Origin: Micrasema longulum
Lineage: Eukaryota > Arthropoda > Insecta > Trichoptera > Brachycentridae
Reading direction: 5' to 3'
Assembly (NCBI GenBank): GCA_022494885.1
Contig: JAGVSM010003418.1
Span: forward strand, 289,612 to 353,611
DNA: 64,000 nucleotides
Below, piece by piece: positions 56,540-64,000 of the stretch. The position numbers and the translations under genes were made by a program. Under the pieces are notes generated by a model. It saw nothing but the letters and a program-made list of their open reading frames with translations, was not told where the DNA came from and searched no databases. Every line of letters starts with the position of its first letter. The first letter of the stretch is position 1.

Positions 56540-57330
56540 ATTCAATTCATTTATTTTAAATATAACATATACATTACAAACATATATTCAATACGTACAT
56601 ATTATAAAAAAGAAAAAAAATACACGAAAGAGACTCATGTCAAAGTAGTAGGAGAATCCTGCTCCGGAAAACCCCTTCGGATACATAGAACAGATCAATA
56701 TCCAGAGCGACGTTGTTCAGCATAGCGGTAGCCCTTCCAACAGGCATAACCATAGGCAGGCTGGTCCTGAATATCGGAATATGAAACAATCAATGCTGAC
56801 GCTATCTTATGTAATTATCAGGAACATACAAAACGATGCTCATCATAATATCAGAATTATCGATCGTACCGCGCAATAATAGATAAAAATGTGTAGTCAA
56901 AAACACATTCCTTCTAGTCTCTAAACTGTTGTAGCCAAGCATACCCTGGAGAAACTCGGGCGGGTAGAGCCAAGGATAATACCCGCAATCTCTCATGTAG
57001 AGATATTTCAGAAACTTCTTTTGGATTTTCTCTATCATAAGAGAGTACTTCAGTTCATGTGGCCCCCAAATCATCGAGCCACTCTCGAGTCTACTTCGCA
57101 CCAAGGAGTTGTAAAGAGTTCTCAGTATGCGGGTATTTTCGAAAACCCTGGCAGTACGCAGAACAAATCCTAACATCTTCAATGCATTACCACTGATTGT
57201 CTCTATGTGTTTATGAAATGTCAGAGTGCTCACAAATCTAACGCCCAGATCCTTAACATTCGATGTGTCTAAAACCTCTGTGGTCGGTAAGCTTTTGAGT
57301 CAGTTCGTAGCCAACTTGCTGCGTTTTCCT
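56540..57330 (-). mobile_element. LINE-C 3' fragment
   Basis: The minus frame 56802-57233 encodes LTFHKHIETISGNALKMLGF, RTARVFENTRILRTLYNSLV, RSRLESGSMIWGPHE, IEKIQKKFLKYLYMRDCGYY and YPPEFLQGMLGYNSLETRR. 57234-57330 continues upstream (TEVLDTSNVKDLGVRF). The tail 56540-56640 is A/T-rich. It is the partner of 34830-35520. Confidence 0.8.
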
Positions 57331-57354
57331 GAAATCGAAGGCATGAAAGATTGT

Positions 57355-57555
57355 TTAAAAAAATATTTTAGTTACCTGTCCAGTAGTTTTACTTACATAC
57401 CGGTCGTTCCAGAGCTTAAGAGTACTGCTTATCCATCCAATGTACACATTCTGTGATTTGGATTTTAGTTTTTGTATATCTGTATGAATGTCCATAATAA
57501 ATGGGTTGACTGAATTTCGATCAGCTATTGCTTGGACCGAATGACTTGACTTCAA
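57355..57555 (-). mobile_element. LINE RNase H domain fragment
   Basis: The minus frame encodes SVQAIADRNSVNPFIMDIHT, DIQKLKSKSQNVYIGWISS. Serine-x-x-A-I ... I..L......V...W..SH is the retroelement RNase H pattern of R1/Jockey/I groups. Confidence 0.6.
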
Positions 57556-57856
57556 TATTTGTAGACTGGTGTGACATCACAGCCACACAAGAGTTAAGAT
57601 GTGCTTTTTATTTATGTCCCGAATTGAGTTGTAGTAACTTCTGGGAAACAAATTCATACTTTGTAAAAAACATTGTATCATAAGATTTATAAATAAAATA
57701 GAAGAAAATAAAAATAATAATCGTACTTCTCAATAAAAAAATTAACTTATTTTATTTAAACAAAATAGACTGAATGAATGAATAAATAACTAAAAAAAAT
57801 TCTAGGAGAATGAGTCACCTAGGTTATACTATCTAAATACTTATTTATTTAAAGTC

Positions 57857-58007
57857 TTATCACAGTTACCTGAATCCAACAAAGAAAAGCATTTCGGCTT
57901 ATCAGTGTTTATCACGGGTATTTTGTATCAACGTCACATTATTTCCAAATAATCAATAAGTAGATAGCACACCTTTGATAATTCCCTTGTTTTCAATATA
58001 ATGATAA
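57857..58007 (+). promoter_or_regulatory. Cluster of six WGATAR sites upstream of gene D
   Basis: Sites at 57857-57862, 57899-57904, 57909-57914 (ttatca on the plus strand), 57962-57967 (agatag), 57976-57981 and 58002-58007 (tgataa). My rough expectation for this base composition is below one per 150 bp. GATA factors drive blood-cell, fat-body and gut genes in insects. Confidence 0.3.
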
Positions 58008-58054
58008 ACGAAGTCACTCTTGAGTAATACCTTGTACATTCTTCCAGTTACCAG
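58008..58054 (+). other. Candidate non-coding first exon end of gene D
   Basis: ccagttaccag|gtaagt at 58054/58055 is a perfect donor. With the acceptor at 58838 it gives a 784-bp intron in the 5' UTR. The 5' end of the exon is not known; start shown arbitrarily after the GATA cluster. Confidence 0.35.
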
Positions 58055-58857
58055 GTAAGTTAGTATATCATAAAAATAAGTTTTAATACAAAAGGATAAT
58101 AATAAACCCAATATACACAATTTGAAATAGTTTAAATGATTAGTTATGTATGGATGCACAGTGATTAGTAAATATTTACATTGCTCGTAAATTATGGTGA
58201 TTTTATTGGTGTCTATAATGTTACGTATAAAAAAAGACAAGGTCGAAATAATGTGTAAAGTGTTAATATGAATGTTCTTTCGAGTATTATTTACATGTTT
58301 GGTGCTTTGGAGAGTGATTTAAGAAAATAATGAATTGGAAAAAACAAACATATTTGATTTTAAAAAAAAAATACGTTGAGCTTGATTTTCACTTGTCAGA
58401 AATTAAGATGGCATTGGATTCAAATATAATTTTATAGCAATTTATGTACTGATAATTGCGCCACTAGATTCTAGAAGAATCTAGAATCTAGAAGCCGGTA
58501 CGAAAAAATATGAAAAATAATATAAGGTTGTAAATTAAAGGATTTGATGAACCTTTTTAATGATTCATAACACAAAATTTCTTATCTTTATCTGATTCAT
58601 TTTTATCTTCGCGTTTTATAATTATAATTTTACTGTTTTTATTTAATAATTTTGCATAGAAAGTTATCATGAATTATTGTTACATGAAATATTTTCGAAT
58701 TTTTGATTTTCACTATGATTTATCATACATTGTTATTGTTTTTGGTTTTTCAATGTTATAACTTGACACAGTACAAAGGTCCCACAGACGTTGAACATAA
58801 TTAATGCAAATTTTTTAAAATTAGAATATAATTTACAGATAAACGCAGGATTTCAAA

Positions 58858-59178
58858 ATGGGAGATGCGCCGATTTACCAGCCAGATGCAGTTTATGGAT
58901 ATCATCCTAACAGCCATGGTCCACATTACCCTCAGCACCCCCATCTCCCTCATCATCCCCCTGCCCACCCCATCTACCCCCAACCAGATTATGGGCATAT
59001 CCCCCACGTAGACAACTGCCCACCGAACAGCCACGGACCCAACTGGAACAACCAGCCAGATTTCGGTCACATTCCCCATATTGATGGGTGCCCTCCTAAC
59101 AGCCACGGACCAAACTTCCCCCCGCCGCACTATCCACCAAACTACCCCAATTATCAGCAGGGATGGAGCCCACGCTAA
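58858..59178 (+). CDS. Gene D: His/Pro-rich repeat protein, 106 aa
   Basis: The ATG lies 19 bp after an acceptor (ataatttacag at 58828-58838), with Kozak-like tcaaaATGG as in gene B. The protein starts MGDAPIYQPDAVYGYHPN. It has about 28 Pro and 15 His. Two 24-residue units are nearly identical: QPDYGHIPHVDNCPPNSHGP + NWNN and QPDFGHIPHIDGCPPNSHGP + NFPP, and a third NSHGP occurs near the N-terminus. One Cys per unit sits in C-P-P. The end is NYPNYQQGWSPR. No signal peptide, membrane span or known domain. His/Pro runs could bind metal or act as a flexible partner of the DM9 proteins (speculation). The minus-strand frame at 58801-59130 is its mirror shadow. Confidence 0.78.
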   Translation: MGDAPIYQPDAVYGYHPNSHGPHYPQHPHLPHHPPAHPIYPQPDYGHIPHVDNCPPNSHGPNWNNQPDFGHIPHIDGCPPNSHGPNFPPPHYPPNYPNYQQGWSPR

Positions 59179-59240
59179 AAAAACATTGGATTACTTTACA
59201 ACTTTCGGATAACCTGCCACCGATGATAGTAACATTGTAA

Positions 59241-59246
59241 AATAAA
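59241..59246 (+). promoter_or_regulatory. Poly(A) signal of gene D
   Basis: AATAAA 63 bp after the stop codon. Confidence 0.65.
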
Positions 59247-59454
59247 TACCAATATGAGCTTCTATATTGAGGTCACATATGAGACATTTGTTGAATTTTA
59301 ATGGCAATATTAAACTCTTTATAAAAACTGATGTTTTATTTCCTTTATGGCTTGCTTTCACAATAATTATGCTGGTATGTTTCTGAGCAAATGAGACACA
59401 ACAAAGTCGGTACAGATCAAATTTAACACACCTTATTATTTAAAGTAATTTATA

Positions 59455-59755
59455 CAATTAGTAACGAGAAAATGTTTAAAAAGGCTATAAAAAAGTGGAT
59501 AGTGGAGCTAGGTAGAAGTAAAATAGATTGTCTCATTTGCCCATACCAATATTGAATCAACTGCTCCACAAGTGTAGAGCTTATGTTAGGTTTTTGTTAT
59601 TTTCATTGTGTCTTGTAATATAAATAATATAGATGTACCTTGTTTTTAAAACTGTCTGAATATTTGTTAATTATCTTCGTCTTTTAAAGTGAGGTCACAT
59701 TATTTTTATAATTAATTAGAGTTTGTAAGCAAAAAATATGAATAAATAAATAAAA
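59455..59755 (+). mobile_element. LINE-D 3' end
   Basis: Encodes MFKKAIKKWIVELGRSKIDC then LICPYQY*, equal to the end of the frame at 32467-33015. The 3' UTR 'gtgaggtcacattattttta', 'gtttgtaagcaaaaaatatg' and aataaataaataaa follow. A 5'-truncated insertion just downstream of gene D. Confidence 0.8.
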
Positions 59756-60159
59756 ATAAACAGAGGCATAAACCTCTTGTTTTAAGAGAAAATATGAAGT
59801 AGGAAGGTATAAGCAGTAAAACAAGGAATAAAAAAAAACCGCTGTTAAAAGCAAGGCTTTAAATAAAAACACATTATATTTTGGGAACATAAAATATAAC
59901 TGTAAATAATCAGGCTCCGCTAACTCCTATATATCTTATGTCGATGTTTGTCCGGATGCTCAGTCATGCAAATAAATCAATCGGAGACAAATAATCCTTA
60001 CATATTTATGCAAATTTATTGATTAGAAAAATGCAGAGAACAATACGTTTGTAATATGAATTGTTTATTTCTTTTACGTAATGGGAAACGTTAATGTGAA
60101 AATATGTATTTAATGAATGTAAAAAGTTGTATTTCGCTGTAATATTGTATTTTTATTTG

Positions 60160-60312
60160 ATGTTTGAATATCCACATTTTCTCAACTCTTCCATCTGTTG
60201 ACTTTTGTGAAGTGAAAGAGCTGAAACCTTTATCACGTGGGTGAGATTCATGAAATCACCTACTAGGCAACGCCTGAAAACAATTTTCCAATTTTTATAC
60301 TTCTTCTTTTAC
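60160..60312 (-). repeat. ~390-bp repeat, partial minus copy
   Basis: 'caactcttccatctgttgac', 'agctgaaacctttatcacgt' and 'ctactaggcaacgcctgaaa' are in family order. It is joined directly to the transposase piece at about 60318. Confidence 0.65.
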
Positions 60313-60317
60313 CAGTT

Positions 60318-60545
60318 AGTTAATGAATTTCTCGTGCAAAAGAGCCATTGTTTTGTTGGCTGTGTGGCAAGTAGCACCGTCTTGTTAGAACCACATATTG
60401 TCCAGCTCTATCCTCAATTTCTGGCCACAAAAAGTCCATTATCATCTCGCGATGGCGAACACCATTCACGGTTACTGCTTGGCCGACCTCATTTTCGAAA
60501 AACGAAGACGCCGCCAGCCCATAAACTGCACCAAACAGTCACTCT
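60318..60545 (-). mobile_element. Tc1/mariner transposase, central part, inverted
   Basis: The minus strand encodes VTVWCSLWAGG, FFENEVGQAVTVNGVRHREM, IMDFLWPEIED, then (after frame changes) MWF*QDGATCHTANKTMALL, HEKF. WFQQDGA.CHTA contains the second catalytic Asp of the DDE/D fold used by insect mariner-like families. Stops and shifts make it inactive. Confidence 0.8.
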
Positions 60546-60755
60546 TTGTGGATGCATCAGCTTTTCAAGAATCAAAAACATGTGTACGTCAATAAGCCAA
60601 GAACAATTCAAGAGCTAAAGGATGAGATGATTCGGCACATTAACGACATTGAACCACAATTATGCCTTAGCGTCATTGAAAATATGGACCATCGGATAGA
60701 GGTATGCCACCGAAGCCGTGGCGAGCATTTGGCCGATGTTTTGTTTTTCACATAA
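60541..60755 (+). mobile_element. Tc1/mariner transposase, C-terminal part
   Basis: The plus strand encodes HVYVNKPRTIQELKDEMIRH, INDIEPQLCLSVIENMDHRI, EVCHRSRGEHLADVLFFT*. 'VY..KP.TI..LK..I...I..I.P.L...V..N...R...C....G.HL.D..F' is the usual end of such transposases. It faces the opposite way to 60318-60545, and the region with the third catalytic residue is missing between them. Confidence 0.82.
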
Positions 60756-61044
60756 TTGTCGTAGATCTTTTCATCATAATTTTAAAAATTAAGATAATTC
60801 TCTGAAAACTTTTGGTTTAATTTACAATTAACATCGTACGTTATGGTAGGACCACCCATTATGATCAGTGTAAATAATATTGCAATATTTGCTTAGAAAA
60901 ATGAATCATTATGAAATACACTAGTGCATGGTGCAATTAGTTCCTCGTAAAAAAATATTAGATTTTGTAATAAAAATCGCTAATCAAATACCGTATCATG
61001 GCACCCCGTTTTTCCCTGATATAAAACATTGTTTTTTTTGCGCT

Positions 61045-61105
61045 ATGTAAAGCGCCCTTGAGTATTATATTACGAAGATGGCGCTATGTAAGTTATCCAT
61101 TATAA
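61045..61105 (+). mobile_element. LINE-F 3' tail only
   Basis: 'gctatgtaaagcgcccttga', 'cgaagatggcgctatgtaag' is the plus orientation of the tail at 41697-41745. Confidence 0.6.
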
Positions 61106-64000
61106 TAATAATTATTTTTAATGTGTCTTAATTTTTGTTTATGTGTACTTTTACTTTTACCCAAATATCGAATGATAAACTTTCGTACTTATCGAGTTGT
61201 GAGATAGTGTCAAAAAAATAAACGGCTCTCATTTTAAGATGAAGAAAATCACACGCATCGTCGTTCCAAGATCATGATATATATATCAGTGGCGAGCGGT
61301 GAGTTTTTAAATTGGTAAGCTACGAAAATTCTGATAAAATGTCCATAGCGGTAGTATGGCACATAAAAAAAACAAGTCTATTTTATATTTGATAAATAAT
61401 CCATAACAAATGGCTCCAGCGGCTAATAGTTTCAGTAAAAATATTTTCTAATGTAGCACAAACATTTGATTAAAAAAAATACAATTTAAAAAAACATAAT
61501 TGCAAAAAAAATTGGAACCCCTAAGGACTCCAACCCTTGCCTTCGTCATTAGAAAGCAACGATCCATAAACGCAGCTATTCCGTGTTTTGGGTCAGGCGC
61601 CGAAAAAGTAATTTATAAAACTGAATAATTCATTAGCGTACCGGTGCATTTTTGTTTAAGTCTGATTAATATAACTTGTCTTGAAATAAAACACTATTTC
61701 TTTATAAATGAGATAAAAACTTAATAATTTAAAAGTATTCCTTACCGAGTACGATAGTTCAACAAACAAAACATAAATTACGTTTTAAGAATCATTGTTT
61801 CATTGACTTTTATATCACATTATTATTCACAAAACGACATAAGCTATACATTTTATAATACTTCAATATATATTCTTAACACTAAACACTAGTAACGTTT
61901 TTATCATAACTCAAACTTAATTTTTAAAGTTTAAATGGATGCTGAATAATAACCTACTGCCATCATATGCACAAACTGTCATCATATGCACAAAAACGAA
62001 TTACAATTAAAAAACAATAAGCGAATATTTGTTTCTTAAAACGCACTAAAGGATTTATACAGCTACGCTTATATTATGGATTAAAATATCAATTCATTTC
62101 GATTAAAATATCAAAATATAATTTTTTTTTAAAGAAAATTTACTTTCAAACCACCGAAACATAAGTATGATCAAGTATTTTTGTAATTTTCTTGTTAAGA
62201 CATACAAAATATATTCGTTATCTCTTTCTCACACATAACGAGTGCGTATATTGTCACCTCCCTTAGACTGTCGAAGGTCAAATTGATGTATTTTAAAGAA
62301 TACTAGCTTCTTAGAAAAAGTATTGAAAGACTTAATTGCATTAATGAAAGCTGCAAGATTTTACTGTAATCACAAGTGTAATTTTTCGATCAAGATTCTA
62401 AAATTTGAGGTTTAAGACGTATTTAAATTAGTGTTTTTTTGTCAGCAGAGTTATCTTGTGTAATCCAGTAGTAATAATTTTGGCCAATAGAGGGGCAACT
62501 GGTCGCTGTATGGAATATGATATAAATTTACTTACCCAAGAAAAGTAATATATTTTTTTGGTGATGTGTTTTTTCCTAATAATACTGTAACATAAAACAT
62601 TACTTTCGTTGTCAAAAAAATATGGTGAGCTGCAAATAATCGATTATAAGGAGCATTTGCCCCTGATATATTTTTCATAATGCATAATCAATCTACAAAA
62701 TTAAAAATAATGTTCTCGTAGAATAATGTACGTACAAGATGTTTCATTGATAATCGACCTTCAACGGGGGAACCAGAAGTTTGTAGGAAATGACTTGCAT
62801 GTCTTCGAAAAGCCTTCCACAATGATGATGACCTTGTTGGTTCCATTCGAGTAATTTTATTGATTTTTTTCTTGGGCTCGATGAAGCGTAGATTCAAAGT
62901 AAATCTTCTGTGGTTTGTCACAGTTAGTATTTGTAAAGCAGGTAAGCGTTGAATCATTATTTCTTCACAGTTATTCCAATTCACCTGAATCAGTGACACT
63001 CCAACTTATATTATTTTTCCTCATAAATATTTAACAACACCTCGGAGTTAGAATAGGGAACTTCAGCTCTATTGGATACAAAAAATGTTTTCTTACGCGC
63101 GGTAAAAATTAGACTATTAAATTATATGGCAAAGTTCTTGAAAATATACGAAAAAAATATTTTGATATATATGTATGATATATAGTATATACATGTATAG
63201 GTTGTAACAATGGCGATTTCAAGAAATCTATGATCGATGGCGAACTGGTAACATCGCACATTTATTGTTTTTTGACGTGCCACTTGATGGAGTTGGCAAC
63301 AGCAGTCTACAGGGAGTGGTTGCGTGTATACGACATCTGGATGGAAAAGCCTGTTATTCGATACTTACTACATAAAAGCTGACGTGATATTATTTCCAAT
63401 ATGCACTCACTATTCAACTTTCAAAGCGTGATATTGTTTTTCATAGCTCGCTTATTACTTGGTTGTTATTGTTTTTCATAGCTTCTAGTTTAGAGGTTAA
63501 AAGCCATTATTCTGAACAAGGCCTGGTTTTTTGGGCCTAGGAGAGTTGAAACAACTTCTTTTAATTGAATGCAGAAATCAGCTAGTCCACAATAAAAAAA
63601 AGAGATATTGGTCTTATTGAGTGCTGAAAGGTCAATTCTATGTTTTTCTTAATACAGCCAGACTGCTTTCTCATTAAAAACTGTAATAATCACCTTCTAA
63701 AAGTAGGGTTGATCTGAAATATGGCATTTCTAAATTTGCAGAAAACATCCACAGCTCTAGAAAAATCTTACGGTACATCAAAACTACTACTTAAACTGAT
63801 CAAATACATAATTGGATACTTGTTTGACATATAAAAAAAACTGAAATGAAACGAAACAAATGAAAACATTATTAAACCTTTTTTTGCCATATTTTTTTTC
63901 GTGGCACCACTCTTTACAAGCAGAACACTGAATCCAATCCTTCTTTGGAGGATGTACAATAACTGTATTGCATTGAATGCAAAACCATTCTGTTGAAGCC
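61106..64000. other. Right end, no supported gene
   Basis: AT-rich. Includes a two-copy 18-19-bp tandem (gtcatcatatgcacaaa) at 61962-62000 and a minus copy of the 13340/16640 repeat at 63045-63105. It also has a 103-codon minus frame at 62688-62999 without known motif or splice context. I cannot name anything else. Confidence 0.4.

Noticed and set aside
58801..59130. 109-codon minus-strand ORF
   Set aside because: Exact mirror of the Pro/His codons of gene D; no signals on the minus strand.
60241..60618. 125-codon plus-strand ORF
   Set aside because: It is the antisense of the inverted transposase piece joined to repeat DNA, not a gene.
62688..62999. 103-codon minus-strand ORF
   Set aside because: No family recognised and no splice, start or poly(A) evidence. 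Left as unassigned.
1..64000. CRISPR array, bacterial operon, rRNA or viral genes
   Set aside because: No regularly spaced repeats, no prokaryotic gene density, no rRNA-like or viral coding segments seen.

Overview
The window is AT-rich eukaryotic DNA, very probably from an insect (order not determined). The evidence is spliced genes with GT-AG introns of up to about 11 kb, AATAAA/ATTAAA poly(A) signals, and many decayed LINE, SINE, hAT, Tc1/mariner, Penelope-like and foldback elements. Genes occupy only a few percent of the sequence. The rest is repeat debris or AT-rich DNA with no recognisable content.

Layout. The left edge (172-413) holds the last exon of a membrane transporter resembling the SLC46/proton-coupled folate transporter family. 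From 8.3 to 59.2 kb lie four small plus-strand genes that I reconstructed from splice sites and reading frames. Gene A (8334-27756, five coding exons, 278 aa) and gene C (46120-54449, five coding exons, 238 aa) are paralogues. Each starts with a 7-nt coding part in exon 1, followed by a proline-rich second exon and then two DM9 (DUF3421) repeats. All four introns occupy equivalent positions, in phases 1,1,0,0. Gene B (CDS 43705-43884, 59 aa) and gene D (CDS 58858-59178, 106 aa) are short, proline-rich, leaderless proteins with GPN/NSHGP repeats and no DM9 domain. Each is a single coding exon, apparently preceded by a non-coding exon. The order A, B, C, D gives two pairs of a small protein gene with a DM9 gene. 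DM9 proteins elsewhere are carbohydrate-binding or pathogen-responsive cytoplasmic proteins, so a shared defence or epithelial role is a reasonable guess, but it is inference.

Mobile DNA. At least seven LINE families are present as 3' fragments. They include an RT with a YADD box at 12.1 kb, R1-like fragments with a Cys/His motif, and an L2/CR1-like fragment. Other elements are four or five tRNA-derived SINE types, a 648-bp hAT element with a perfect 8-bp target duplication (17562-18209), an internally rearranged Tc1/mariner transposase (60.3-60.8 kb), a Penelope-type GIY-YIG remnant (48.3 kb) and a foldback MITE in intact and split copies. The most unusual repeat is a roughly 390-bp unit found in direct, inverted and permuted arrangements at about eight places, including a 193-bp near-perfect hairpin in intron 1 of gene A.

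The right end (61-64 kb) contains no gene I can support.
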